A DNA stretch of 64,000 nucleotides from Thalassotalea profundi (GTDB taxonomy: Bacteria; Pseudomonadota; Gammaproteobacteria; Enterobacterales; Alteromonadaceae), in NCBI RefSeq assembly GCF_014653195.1, contig NZ_BNAH01000003.1, forward strand, positions 62,001 through 126,000, read 5' to 3'. A model generated the notes under the pieces. That model searched no databases and was not told the origin of the DNA. It saw only the letters and a program-made list of their open reading frames with translations. Positions 41,392 through 50,785 of the stretch are shown here, piece after piece (the first letter of the stretch is position 1; every line of letters begins with the position of its first letter). The position numbers and the translations under genes were made by a program.

Positions 41392-42214
41392 AAACAAACT
41401 AGCCATCCATGCGTTAATTCTAAGTTTAGCTAGTTCATTGGCAGCAAATAGTTATGCCGAAATAAAGCTTTCTGGTAGTTTTACTCAAGGTGGAATGATC
41501 ATAGGTAAAACGTTACCGAGTAACACAGTACAACTTAACCAGCGTACGCTTAAAGTATCGGAAACTGGTGACTTTGTTTTTGGTTTTAGTTGGAACGATA
41601 CGAATGATTATACGTTAACTATCACTGATGAAAATGGTGAGATAGAACAAAAGTCTTTTACTCCAACAGTGAGAGAATACAAAAAGAGTAATATCAAAGG
41701 TATTGCTAAGAAAATAATGAACCCAGATCCGGCTAATGTTGCCCGTTCTAAAGAAGATCGGAAAAAAACGGTAAAAGCTAGAACTCATAACAGTGATTTT
41801 ACTTATTTTGCACAAGGATTTATTGCTCCAAGAGACACTAAAGTAACAGGCGTTTATGGTAGCCAACGCTTATTCAATGGCGTATTAAAAAGCACTCATT
41901 TTGGGGTTGATTATCGTGGACAAGTAGGTGCGCCAGTTAAAGCTCCTGCAAGTGGGGTAGTCACATTATGGGTACCTGACATGTTTTATTCAGGTGGTAC
42001 ATTAATCATAGATCATGGACATGGTGTTAACTCTACATTTTTGCATTTAAGTAAGTCTTATGTAAACCTTGGTGATAAAGTAGAAAAACATGACAAAATT
42101 GCTGAAGTTGGGGCTAGTGGAAGAGCGACTGGTCCACATTTAGATTGGCGCGTTAACTGGTTTGACGTACGTTTAGACCCAGAGTTAGTTATGCAAACAA
42201 CCCCATTTAATTAA
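41384..42214 (+). CDS. M23-family (LytM) metallopeptidase, exported
   Basis: A 276-residue peptidoglycan hydrolase-like protein. The signal peptide (LILSLASSLAANSYA) is cleaved near residue 27. An immunoglobulin-like N-terminal part covers about 30-95 and the M23 domain about 150-265. Zinc ligands H172 and D176 (THFGVDYRG) and H252 (PHLDWRV) are intact, with HGHGV near 212 supplying the catalytic His, so it should be active rather than an EnvC-like activator. It overlaps the PTPS-like gene by 8 bases with AAGGAG upstream. Confidence 0.88.
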   Translation: MFKNKLAIHALILSLASSLAANSYAEIKLSGSFTQGGMIIGKTLPSNTVQLNQRTLKVSETGDFVFGFSWNDTNDYTLTITDENGEIEQKSFTPTVREYKKSNIKGIAKKIMNPDPANVARSKEDRKKTVKARTHNSDFTYFAQGFIAPRDTKVTGVYGSQRLFNGVLKSTHFGVDYRGQVGAPVKAPASGVVTLWVPDMFYSGGTLIIDHGHGVNSTFLHLSKSYVNLGDKVEKHDKIAEVGASGRATGPHLDWRVNWFDVRLDPELVMQTTPFN

Positions 42215-42241
42215 ACTTTCACAAAGTAAGGAAATATTTTA

Positions 42242-43051
42242 GTGAAAAAAATTATTACTAGCTTTTGTTTATTATTAACACTTCATCCATTAACTGCTCT
42301 GTCTGATACTAATAAAGAGTTAGCTGTTGGTTGGGAGTTATGGTATCCGTATCAATATCGGAATGAGCAACAAAAGCTTGTGGGATTAGATCTTGATATT
42401 TTTAATGCCATTGTAGAAAAATTGAATTTATCTGTAAATTACACCGAACTTCCTTGGAAAAGGCACCTTAATTATATAAAAACAGGTGAAATGGATATTG
42501 CCATGGGAGCATCCTATACCAAAGAACGTCGAGACTATGCCTTATATTCAATACCTTATCGCCTTGAAACAGTAAAATTGTTTGTTAAAAAGAATAATAA
42601 CACAAACAAAAAAATTGAGCTTAATCACTTAAAAGACTTGGCTGAAAGTGACTATATGATAGGAGTAGAAGGAGGCTATTATTATGGAGAAGAATACCAA
42701 CAGCTAATTAAAACAACAGAATTTCGAGCACATATTACTGAAGTTATTGATTTAGAACAAAATATTGAATTGTTAATGAAAGGGCACATAGATGGTGTTT
42801 TAGTCGATCCATTTACAATGCAAGCCTTTATAAAAAAATACAAAATGTATAATGAATTCGAGCAACATTCGCTAAATATCTATGCCGATAACATTCATAT
42901 TATGGTCAGTAAAAAATCACAACATAGAAACTTAATACCTCAAATTAATAAGGCAATACGTTCATTAAAAGCTGATGGTACACTCGATAAAATTCTTACC
43001 GAGTGGAATAATATTGTTAAGTCGAATAACACTGGACTTGCTCAAAACTAA
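42242..43051 (+). CDS. Exported family-3 solute-binding protein
   Basis: A 269-residue periplasmic protein with signal peptide (IITSFCLLLTLHPLTALS). The type II binding fold has VGWELWYPYQYRNEQQKLVG and LDLDIFNAIVEKL near 50, WKRHLNYIKTGEMDIAMGAS near 75, and a final IRSLKADGTLDKILTEW. The family usually binds amino acids. No permease is nearby, so it may be an orphan receptor. The start is GTG after AAGGAA. Confidence 0.78.
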   Translation: MKKIITSFCLLLTLHPLTALSDTNKELAVGWELWYPYQYRNEQQKLVGLDLDIFNAIVEKLNLSVNYTELPWKRHLNYIKTGEMDIAMGASYTKERRDYALYSIPYRLETVKLFVKKNNNTNKKIELNHLKDLAESDYMIGVEGGYYYGEEYQQLIKTTEFRAHITEVIDLEQNIELLMKGHIDGVLVDPFTMQAFIKKYKMYNEFEQHSLNIYADNIHIMVSKKSQHRNLIPQINKAIRSLKADGTLDKILTEWNNIVKSNNTGLAQN

Positions 43052-43104
43052 TTTTATATATATTTTTAACGGAAAACACTAGCTTAAAACGGTTAATGCT
43101 AATC

Positions 43105-44154
43105 CTACAATATATTCGTTAGCGCAATACCTAAACCATAGCGTGTTTGTTTATAATTATAATCAATTAAACTCTCTCCGTAGCCACTAAAAATTGTAGC
43201 AAACCCCCTTAAATTCCCCCATAACGGAAAGGTAAAGCCTAATTGAGCAGCACCTTTATTTTTATCAAAATTTTGCCTTGTCATCAGGCTTAACTCAAAA
43301 TTATCCCATTTATGAGCCATTGCTAATTCAAAGTGCCCCATATAATCACTTATGTCAGGATTATCATCGCCACTAGGGTCTAAAGGATATTTTTTCTCAT
43401 CTTCGGATAATCGTATCCAAGGTTTAAAGGATAAAGCGAAGTTGTTTTTCTCAAATAAGAATCCACCGTATACACGATTCCAACTTCTCGAAAACTCATT
43501 TGAACGACCATTAGATTGATGTTCAACACCCAAAATAAAGCCTGTATTTCCTTCAAAAGGATGCCAATTAAATGGGGCTATATAAAAAAGCTCTGGTTGA
43601 TAATTGGTTTCTCTAAAGGGTTTAGATATATTTTTAGCGTAAATCTGCCACCAAGCTTGTAATGTAAAGCCAAGGTATAAACCGTCGCCCTCAATAAATA
43701 AGTTATGTTGGTTTAACGGCACTTTTAAACTAATTTGAAAAAATGTTTCTAAATCGGATAAGTTTTCTTGATAGCTTTCAATAGAGCTAAATACATTTTT
43801 ATTAATCGCATTTGTTGTATAGGCAGGTAAAATATAATTGAGTTTATGAGGAGTAATAACATAAGGCTTAAATTTTGTTTGTTTCTCGTTAAGTATGCGG
43901 CGAGAAATTACGCCAAGCTTTATATCTTTTTTATTAGCAACACTAATTTTCTCTATTTCTTCTTTAAAGAGTAAATCTTTACTACACATAGTCCGTAATT
44001 GAGTTAAAGTTAAATCGCCATCAGCATTATTAAACTTTTCCATCACACATTCTTCCAGTGCCTTTTGATCAGCACTGACAATTGTTGAAGTTAAAGACAG
44101 CGATGTTGCCAGCATTAATTGTGGAACTAACCGTGTAATATTAAATAAGCCCAT
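43105..44154 (-). CDS. pldA: Outer-membrane phospholipase A (OMPLA)
   Basis: A 12-strand outer-membrane barrel enzyme that removes acyl chains from phospholipids when membrane asymmetry is lost. It has 349 residues with a signal peptide ending near ADQ (SLSLTSTIVSA). The catalytic triad is kept in order in EHQSNGRSNEFSRSWNRVYG: His, Ser two residues later, and Asn 14 residues after the His, as H142/S144/N156 in E. coli. An N-terminal periplasmic extension of about 80 residues is longer than in E. coli. Confidence 0.93.
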   Translation of the reverse strand: MGLFNITRLVPQLMLATSLSLTSTIVSADQKALEECVMEKFNNADGDLTLTQLRTMCSKDLLFKEEIEKISVANKKDIKLGVISRRILNEKQTKFKPYVITPHKLNYILPAYTTNAINKNVFSSIESYQENLSDLETFFQISLKVPLNQHNLFIEGDGLYLGFTLQAWWQIYAKNISKPFRETNYQPELFYIAPFNWHPFEGNTGFILGVEHQSNGRSNEFSRSWNRVYGGFLFEKNNFALSFKPWIRLSEDEKKYPLDPSGDDNPDISDYMGHFELAMAHKWDNFELSLMTRQNFDKNKGAAQLGFTFPLWGNLRGFATIFSGYGESLIDYNYKQTRYGLGIALTNIL

Positions 44155-44300
44155 GTAAAATATCTTAATTAAATGTTGAGTAATGATTAATTTGGTAAAT
44201 TATACGCTAATTACTCAGTTAAAATGTAGAAGGTATAACAAAGTTTTCAAAATAAATACCTTATGAACACATTTACCTAGAATGCAAAGGACTAAAATTA

Positions 44301-45572
44301 ATGAGTGAAGTACGTGCACAATTAAGAGAATTTTTACTGGCATGGTTTGAACTGCATATGCCAGGAAGTGTTTTTTTATGGTACGACACGGTAGTGATAG
44401 CTTGGATAGCTTTAGTTGCTATCGTCTTACATTTTATTTTAAGACGTGTAGCAACAAAGTTTTTAAAAGAAAATTTCTTCGAACAGCGTAATATTAAATT
44501 TAGCCAAGCAACGGCTGATTTAATATTTAAACTTGTAAAACGTTTATCTTTTGTTTTACAAGGTGCGATCGTTATTATTCAATCGAAACTATGGATTGCT
44601 GAAGGCACCATCTTTTTGCACTTGGTTGAAGTAATTATCAATCAATGGATCATTCTCTTTTCATTACTCTCTTTATTTACACTATTAGATATATTTCAAA
44701 CCATATCAGATAAACGCACTAAACAAGGCCATTTCCCTTTAAGAGGCTTATTACAAACAATAAAACTAATCGCAAGTGTATTAACAACGATCTTAGCCGT
44801 TTCATTGTTAATGGATAAATCTCCACTAATATTACTGAGTGGTTTAGGCGCTTTATCTGCGGTTATGTTATTAGTATTTAAAGATCCTATTTTAGGGCTT
44901 GTGGCAGGTATTCAATTGTCAGCTAATAACATGCTAGCCGTTGGCGATTGGCTTGAAATGCCAAAGTATGGTGCAGACGGTGATGTAGTCGATATTGCTT
45001 TAACCACAGTAAAAGTTAGAAACTGGGATAAAACAATTACAACAATACCAACTTATGCACTCATCTCTGATTCCTTTAAAAACTGGCGCGGAATGTCTGA
45101 GTCTGGCGGTAGAAGAATAAAAAGGAGCATTTACCTTGAAATGAGTAGTGTTGGCTTTTTAAATAAAGAACAAATTGAAGAACTTAGCAAAGCTGATTTA
45201 TTGCATGACTATTTGTCAAGTAAAGTTGTTGATATTGAAAGAGAAAATTCAACAAAGAAAAGCAATATGGCGGTTAAGTTAAATGGTCGCCGGTTAACTA
45301 ATGTGGGCACATTTAGACATTATTTAATTGCATTATTGAAGCAACATCCACGCATTCATCAAGGAATGACATTAATGGTTAGACAATTAGAACCAACCAA
45401 TATGGGATTACCAATGCAAATATATGCCTTTACGAACACCACTAATTGGGGAGAATATGAAGAAATACAATCCGATATTTTTGATCATATTCTTGCTGTA
45501 TTACCCGAGTTTTCACTCAGAACGCACGAATCACCAACAGGTAATGATGTACGTTTACTTGTGAATAAATAA
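44301..45572 (+). CDS. ybdG: YbdG-type mechanosensitive channel (MscS family)
   Basis: Inner-membrane tension-gated channel of 423 residues with five membrane helices (about 25-45, 75-95, 105-130, 155-175, 180-205). Strong matches to E. coli YbdG are LLSGLGALSAVMLLVFKDPI, LGLVAGIQLSANNMLAVGDW, LEMPKYGADGDVVDIALTTV, and SDSFKNWRGMSESGGRRIKR. The soluble C-terminal vestibule ends ESPTGNDVR as in YbdG. Confidence 0.93.
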   Translation: MSEVRAQLREFLLAWFELHMPGSVFLWYDTVVIAWIALVAIVLHFILRRVATKFLKENFFEQRNIKFSQATADLIFKLVKRLSFVLQGAIVIIQSKLWIAEGTIFLHLVEVIINQWIILFSLLSLFTLLDIFQTISDKRTKQGHFPLRGLLQTIKLIASVLTTILAVSLLMDKSPLILLSGLGALSAVMLLVFKDPILGLVAGIQLSANNMLAVGDWLEMPKYGADGDVVDIALTTVKVRNWDKTITTIPTYALISDSFKNWRGMSESGGRRIKRSIYLEMSSVGFLNKEQIEELSKADLLHDYLSSKVVDIERENSTKKSNMAVKLNGRRLTNVGTFRHYLIALLKQHPRIHQGMTLMVRQLEPTNMGLPMQIYAFTNTTNWGEYEEIQSDIFDHILAVLPEFSLRTHESPTGNDVRLLVNK

Positions 45573-45603
45573 AACTTAAGTGGCATAAGTTGTGACTAAA
45601 AGG

Positions 45604-45630
45604 GTGTTGATTAACCTCTCTAATCAACAC
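45604..45630 (-). terminator. Terminator of the integrase gene
   Basis: Arms GTGTTGATTA and TAATCAACAC form a perfect 10-bp stem with a 7-base loop. On the minus strand it is followed by CCTTTTAG, and it lies 19 bases past the integrase stop. It may also serve the converging ybdG gene. Confidence 0.65.
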
Positions 45631-45648
45631 TCATACATAGAAAAAGCC

Positions 45649-46890
45649 TTAATTTACTTTCCGTTTTCGTCCACTTGCTGCTCTTTGTTTGTTCTCACTC
45701 TGTACGTAAACTGTATCTGTGGTAGCCATACTTGCATGACCTAAATCTTCAGATACATCTTTAAGAGGGCGGCCGCGTTCAATTTCCATACTTGCACCAG
45801 TATGCCTAAGCCAGTGAGTAGAGGCTTCTTTGAGTTTTAAAGCCTTATTTTTACCTTCTGTCATACTCATTTTTTCAAAAGCTAGATCAAATACTTGTTG
45901 TACTAAGCGCCTTAAATGTCTTGATGTCATACCGCCTTGACCTCTAATTTTTTCAATCAACACTGTATTTTCACTACTTAAAGGTAAACCAGAAAGCCCT
46001 CGGGAATAGCGATAACGCTCTAAAAAGGGTAAAAAATCAGGAGGGACTGTTATATCTCTTAATTTACGTCCTTTACCGAAAACTTTTAGCCACCAATTTT
46101 CATCCTCATCTTGCCAAAAATGTCCCATAACAGGCGACCAATTTGTGCGTTCAGATAATTCAGATATACGTAAGAATAAGGTTTTAAGGGCTGCAATAAT
46201 AAATAAACTACGTTCAAAAATTGGATCTTCATCAGCCATTTTAACTGCGGTATCTAATACGTATTGCCATTGACTAGCAGTTAAGCGTTTAACTTCTTTA
46301 ACTTGAGCATCTGCAATAAAGTGACGACAATCTTTTTTAGCAATAGAAGCAGGATTACCTAAACAAAATTCTTCAGACATTAAATAATTATAAAACACAC
46401 CAATAGCTGTAAACATAGCCGTTAATGTTTGTTGTGATGGTCGATATTTTTTCTTATCAATAATTGTTTGGTTTTTCTGGCTTTTAGGTACTTGAATTTT
46501 GTAAGGAAACCAAAATTCATTCGCTGAAGAATAACCATTGGCTAATTTGAAACGTTCTTGATTAGATGTACCAATCCAAGTGATTGGTGGTTGCCAGCAA
46601 AAATCCGCATACTCTAAAATGTCAGTTTTACGTAATTGATCAATGGGTTGTTGTTTAATTAAAAATGACCATAGAAGAAAACGTTCAATTTCATTTCTAA
46701 AGCGATCATAAGTATGAACAGATTTATTTCTACCTGTGTATTCAAGAAATAACTTTCCCCAATGAAAACATTCAAGCCACCAGGGTGAATTGTCAGCAAA
46801 CAATGTTTTAAGCTCTGGATAATCTTCAAAATCAAATTCAAGTAGATCAATATATGATGGATATAAAGGAAAAGGTTTATTTGATGACAT
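45649..46890 (-). CDS. Tyrosine recombinase (phage-integrase family), solitary
   Basis: A 413-residue site-specific recombinase. A SAM-like N-terminal core-binding region covers about 35-185. The catalytic domain has the R in LFLRISELSE, K in VFGKGRKLRD, H-x-x-R in THWLRHTGAS, H in LGHASMATTD, and the nucleophile Tyr in TVYVQ about nine residues later. All catalytic residues are present. No phage, plasmid or cassette genes surround it, and it is not next to a tRNA. Its target is unknown. It is distinct from XerC/XerD by its long N-terminus. Confidence 0.85.
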   Translation of the reverse strand: MSSNKPFPLYPSYIDLLEFDFEDYPELKTLFADNSPWWLECFHWGKLFLEYTGRNKSVHTYDRFRNEIERFLLWSFLIKQQPIDQLRKTDILEYADFCWQPPITWIGTSNQERFKLANGYSSANEFWFPYKIQVPKSQKNQTIIDKKKYRPSQQTLTAMFTAIGVFYNYLMSEEFCLGNPASIAKKDCRHFIADAQVKEVKRLTASQWQYVLDTAVKMADEDPIFERSLFIIAALKTLFLRISELSERTNWSPVMGHFWQDEDENWWLKVFGKGRKLRDITVPPDFLPFLERYRYSRGLSGLPLSSENTVLIEKIRGQGGMTSRHLRRLVQQVFDLAFEKMSMTEGKNKALKLKEASTHWLRHTGASMEIERGRPLKDVSEDLGHASMATTDTVYVQSENKQRAASGRKRKVN

Positions 46891-46942
46891 TTTTCATTAA
46901 TAGCATAAAGTTAAGCAATAACGCATTATAAAACACCTAAAA

Positions 46943-46978
46943 TACTAAGTCCAATACTAAACAGTATTGGACTTAGTA
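46943..46978. repeat. 16-bp perfect inverted repeat upstream of the integrase
   Basis: Arms TACTAAGTCCAATACT (46943-46958) and AGTATTGGACTTAGTA (46963-46978) are fully complementary around the 4-base loop AAAC. On the minus strand it is followed by TTTTAG, so it can act as a terminator for the small gene ending at 47016. Its length and perfection, 53 bases before the integrase start, also allow a recombinase- or repressor-binding role. Confidence 0.7.
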
Positions 46979-47015
46979 AGGTATCTTAAATAATAGTGTG
47001 TTCTCATATGCAATG

Positions 47016-47384
47016 TTAAACACCATTACATAAATTTTCTTTATTTGCCTTAGCTTTTTTAGATTTGTCTGTCATTGCCAATAAAATAGCCTCATTACAT
47101 CGTTTTTCTTTTATAGGTATTTTTCTACTATGATCACCTGATGAAATAAACATTCGCTTTTTATACGCTTCTTGTTTTTTTAGATCAGTTAATTGTTTTT
47201 GAATTTTTATGTTTTCGTTTTTAAGTTGTATTTGTCTTTGATATTCAACATTTTTTCTAGATGCTTCTTCACTTATATACCCAAGAAACCAAAATATAGT
47301 TCCAAACTTAACAAACCAATACAGTGTAAAAGCAAAAAATAGAGATAAAATGACAATTAAAATATTTTTGATAGAAAATTCCAT
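47016..47384 (-). CDS. Small membrane-anchored coiled-coil protein of unknown function
   Basis: A 122-residue protein. One N-terminal hydrophobic segment (about 8-36, LIVILSLFFAFTLYWFVKF and on) is followed by a charged heptad-rich helix (about 40-75, YQRQIQLKNENIKIQKQLTDL) and a basic tail with two Cys (KRCNEAIL, ENLCNGV). The family is not recognised. It is strongly AT-rich. It may be cotranscribed with the integrase, but the inverted repeat between them probably ends its transcript. Confidence 0.55.
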   Translation of the reverse strand: MEFSIKNILIVILSLFFAFTLYWFVKFGTIFWFLGYISEEASRKNVEYQRQIQLKNENIKIQKQLTDLKKQEAYKKRMFISSGDHSRKIPIKEKRCNEAILLAMTDKSKKAKANKENLCNGV

Positions 47385-47589
47385 GTAAAAACCTAAATAT
47401 TAATAATCTACGATACTATTAAGTATGTGTTTATCAATTAATTTAATAAAATTCAATATGTAAAGTTACATATTCACTAAGTAACTTCTTCTCTTTTCAT
47501 TATTTACCTATGTAACTATACACCAGTATTAACTTTTCATGCCGAATAGCTTATATTTCCTTTATGTAAGTAAATATATCTAGTGAATA

Positions 47590-48225
47590 ATGAGCGCTGT
47601 TAATAATACTAAAGCTTCAACATCTGTAGGTCGTGTAAGAAAGAAAAACCAATCGTTAATACTAAAAGCGGCTAGCCAAGACTTTTTAGCCTATGGTTTT
47701 AAAGGGGCATCAATTAAAAGTATTGCGGAACGCGCCGGTATACCTCGGGCAAATGTACATTATTATTATAAAAATAAAGAAGCTATTTACACCGATATAT
47801 TATCTGAAATTGTCGAGTTATGGGATTCGTCAATTTTAACTTCAAATAACGAACCTGCTAAGGTACTTGGTGATTACATCTACGCTAAGGTAATGTATTC
47901 ACATACAAATCCTGAAGCGTCTCGTATATTCGCTAGTGAATTTATTCATGGAGCCCCTCGATTACAATCTTATCTAAACACTCATTTTAAAAAGTGGATA
48001 GATGACGTTAAAGGCACTATTCAGGGGTGGATCGACCAAGGAAAAATGGATGATATAGACCCCCTGTTTTTACTTTTTACTATTTGGGGTTCTACCCAAC
48101 ATTATGCCGATTTTGAACCGCAAGTCACCGCGGCTATGGGTAAAGATACATTAACTGATGCCGACTTTGAAAACATCGCCAAGACGCTAACATATATAAT
48201 TTTAAAGGGCTGTGGTATCAAGTAA
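47590..48225 (+). CDS. rutR: RutR-like TetR-family regulator
   Basis: A 211-residue repressor. The N-terminal helix-turn-helix covers about 20-66 (QSLILKAASQDFLAYGFKGA, IAERAGIPRANVHYYYKNKE). The C-terminal part resembles YcdC/RutR: ASRIFASEFIHGAPRLQSYL and LFTIWGSTQHYADFEPQV. RutR proteins respond to pyrimidines and also control purine use. It neighbours a purine permease and purine-degradation genes, so it is the likely local regulator. The assignment to this cluster is inference. Confidence 0.82.
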   Translation: MSAVNNTKASTSVGRVRKKNQSLILKAASQDFLAYGFKGASIKSIAERAGIPRANVHYYYKNKEAIYTDILSEIVELWDSSILTSNNEPAKVLGDYIYAKVMYSHTNPEASRIFASEFIHGAPRLQSYLNTHFKKWIDDVKGTIQGWIDQGKMDDIDPLFLLFTIWGSTQHYADFEPQVTAAMGKDTLTDADFENIAKTLTYIILKGCGIK

Positions 48226-48240
48226 TAAGATACCACTTTT
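48212..48240 (+). terminator. Terminator spanning the rutR stop codon
   Basis: Arms GTGGTATC (48212-48219) and GATACCAC (48229-48236) flank the TAA stop and are followed by TTTT. The stem begins within the last codons of rutR. Confidence 0.7.
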
Positions 48241-48310
48241 GAAATTTTGAACATTTATAGTGGTTAGTTTATTAATAAATGCCCTGCTTTTAGTTATTTC
48301 TCAAATTTGA

Positions 48311-49750
48311 CTAATGACTTAAAAAGATAAACTTAGCGATAAACAATACTGTTAATGCCCAAACACCTGTCGATATTTCTTGAGTTTTATTCGTGCCTAC
48401 CTTTAATACTGTATAAGTAATAAAGCCAAAAGCAATTCCGTTAGCGATGGAAAAAGTAAATGCCATCATAACGGTAGTGCATACGGCCGGTGCATATTCA
48501 GTTAAGTCATCCCAATTTAACCCTTTTAATGAACTCATCATTAACATTGCCACATAAATTAGCGCACCATTAACGGCAAAGCCTGGAAGCATTTTTGCAA
48601 GTGGTAAAAAGAAAACGCCCACAATAAATAGCATGCCTATAGTTACAGCAGTTAACCCTGTTCTCCCCCCTACAGAAACACCTGCGGCAGACTCTACGTA
48701 AGACGTTACCGGTGGACAACCAAAAGCTGTACCAATAACAGAAGATAATGAATCGGCTTTTAACGATTTACTTAAGCCACGAATTTTCCCATCTTTATCT
48801 TGAAGATTAGCACGCTCAGCTACTCCCATTAAAGTACCGGCAGTATCGAAAATGTTAACGAATAGAAACGTTACAATAACTGGAATTAATGCGACTTGAA
48901 AAGCACCTATTATATCGGCTTTAAATAAAATAGGCTCAAGATCAGAAAAGTTTGGCACCGCTAACAGACCATTGTAACTAACAAAGCCCGTTGCCGGTGC
49001 AAAAGACTTAGCACTTTCAGCTACCACAAAAAATTCTGTTGGAAGCACCCAAGTCATAGCAAAGGCAAGTAACGTGGTAATACCGATACCAATAATTACC
49101 GCACCAAAAACTTTTCTATAACTTAAAATTGAGATTAGTAAAAAACTTAAAAAGCCCAATGCGGGCGCTTCAGCACCATAATTTCCAAAACCAAAATGCG
49201 TTAAGTCGGCAATAGCAACCACGTTATCCGGATCAGGCACAACAATTCCCGTAAAACGGAGCCCTAGAAACCCTAAAAAAAGTCCTACACCAGCGGTTAT
49301 GGCAAGCCTTAAACTTAAAGGAATACTATCTAACATCCACTCACGCATTTTTGTAACGCTCATGAATACAAACAAAACCCCAGAAAGAAAAACAGTACCT
49401 AATGCTATTTGCCAACTATATCCCATAGAACCTACAACTGAGAAAGTAAAAAAAGCATTAAGCCCCATTCCTGGAGCCAGTCCAACCGGCCAATTAGCGT
49501 AAAGCCCCATTAAAATAGTGGCAATGGCTGCGCCAAGACAAGTAGCTAAGAATAAACCATCAAATGGCATCCCTGTATTAGACATAATAATAGGATTTAA
49601 AAACATAATATATGACATGGTAACGAAGGTAGTGAACCCTGCCATAATTTCAGTTTTAAGGTTTGTTCTGTGTTCAGAAAGCTTAAATAAACGCTCTAAT
49701 AAGCCTACACTTTCACCCTTGTTTTTATTATTTATAGTGCCTTGTTCCAT
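48311..49750 (-). CDS. Purine permease, AzgA-type NCS2 family (guanine/hypoxanthine/adenine)
   Basis: Inner-membrane nucleobase:proton symporter, 479 residues with about 12-14 helices. Family motifs are EIMAGFTTFVTMSYIMFLNP near 36, GLAPGMGLNAFFTF near 92, and GTAFGCPPVTSYVESAAGVS, GGRTGLTAV near 335. It groups with AzgA/GhxP/AdeQ transporters rather than the xanthine/urate UapA-type. It would import guanine or hypoxanthine for the guaD-xdh route downstream. Confidence 0.9.
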   Translation of the reverse strand: MEQGTINNKNKGESVGLLERLFKLSEHRTNLKTEIMAGFTTFVTMSYIMFLNPIIMSNTGMPFDGLFLATCLGAAIATILMGLYANWPVGLAPGMGLNAFFTFSVVGSMGYSWQIALGTVFLSGVLFVFMSVTKMREWMLDSIPLSLRLAITAGVGLFLGFLGLRFTGIVVPDPDNVVAIADLTHFGFGNYGAEAPALGFLSFLLISILSYRKVFGAVIIGIGITTLLAFAMTWVLPTEFFVVAESAKSFAPATGFVSYNGLLAVPNFSDLEPILFKADIIGAFQVALIPVIVTFLFVNIFDTAGTLMGVAERANLQDKDGKIRGLSKSLKADSLSSVIGTAFGCPPVTSYVESAAGVSVGGRTGLTAVTIGMLFIVGVFFLPLAKMLPGFAVNGALIYVAMLMMSSLKGLNWDDLTEYAPAVCTTVMMAFTFSIANGIAFGFITYTVLKVGTNKTQEISTGVWALTVLFIAKFIFLSH

Positions 49751-49795
49751 AAGTTCAGCTCTCTTATTGACTGTGGAGATTTTAATTAAACTCGT

Positions 49796-50785
49796 TTATT
49801 GACTTATTGCTTGTTTGAATGCTTTTATGAATGCATCATAATCTTCAAATTGTGGTACATGCCCTAATCCATCAAGTTCTATTAACGTAGAGCCTTTTAT
49901 CAGTTTTTGAGTATCAATTCCAAGTTGTTTAAAATTGCCTAACTGCCGAGTTTCCCCTTCTTTTAACCAACCTTTACCAGGACCTGTTTTATCTCTCGTA
50001 CCAATTATAAGTACCGTCTCATTTTTAATTTGTGATAAACGATCAACAATGTTTTCAGAGAAAATGGGGCCATAAGTTAAAGCATTATTCCAAGCAACTC
50101 TTTGCCAATCATCACCAGCAAGCATTCCTTTTAACGGAATTAAAAGTTTTTCATATTCATCAGACCATTGGCCATCATAATAATTTTTCTTCTGATAGTT
50201 TCTTGCTTTATCAAGTGTTTTATTGAGCTCATTGTTATAAAAAAAGTTAATATCTTTATATTCTGTATATCTACCGTAATATTCTAGGCCAATGGGGTTA
50301 ATTAAAATTAATTTATTAACAATTTTAGAGTAATTAACCGTGAAAGTTGTTGCTAACATTCCCCCCATAGAGTGCCCTACAATATCAGCCTTTTCTATGC
50401 CTAAGTGATCTAATAATAATTTAGTATTGAGTGCGAGTTGTCCGAAACTGTACTGGTAATAATCAGGTTTTGATGATTTACCAAACCCAATTTGATCCGG
50501 AATAATCACCCTATAACTGTTTTTTAATAAATAGTTAGCAACTCGTTCCCAGTAATAGCCAGAAAAGTTTTTACCATGCAATAACACTATGGTCTTTTCT
50601 GAACTGGTATCACCAACATCCATATAACGCATTTTTAAAGTTCTATTTTGAGAGCTAAGTTCAAATGTTTTTACGTCAAACGGATAAGCGAATCCATCTA
50701 GCTCTTGATTATATTTAATTGAACTGTTGGCAAAAACTTGGAAGGTAAAAACGAAAGAAAACAAAAAAACAAAATAATTCTTCAT
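49796..50785 (-). CDS. Exported alpha/beta hydrolase
   Basis: A 329-residue protein with signal peptide (YFVFLFSFVFTFQVFA, cleavage near residue 19). The alpha/beta hydrolase fold has the oxyanion region VLLHGKNFSGYYW near 70, the nucleophile Ser in IVGHSMGGMLATT near 138, an acid after LIIGTRDKTGPG near 270, and His in LDGLGHVPQFED near 308. All triad residues are present. Substrate unknown. It reads in the same direction as the purine permease, 45 bases upstream of it, but a link to purine use is not evident. Confidence 0.82.
   Translation of the reverse strand: MKNYFVFLFSFVFTFQVFANSSIKYNQELDGFAYPFDVKTFELSSQNRTLKMRYMDVGDTSSEKTIVLLHGKNFSGYYWERVANYLLKNSYRVIIPDQIGFGKSSKPDYYQYSFGQLALNTKLLLDHLGIEKADIVGHSMGGMLATTFTVNYSKIVNKLILINPIGLEYYGRYTEYKDINFFYNNELNKTLDKARNYQKKNYYDGQWSDEYEKLLIPLKGMLAGDDWQRVAWNNALTYGPIFSENIVDRLSQIKNETVLIIGTRDKTGPGKGWLKEGETRQLGNFKQLGIDTQKLIKGSTLIELDGLGHVPQFEDYDAFIKAFKQAISQ

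Noticed and set aside
45649-47384. Prophage or integrative element
   Set aside because: Only one recombinase and one small membrane protein are present. There are no structural, replication or conjugation genes and no flanking direct repeats or tRNA target.
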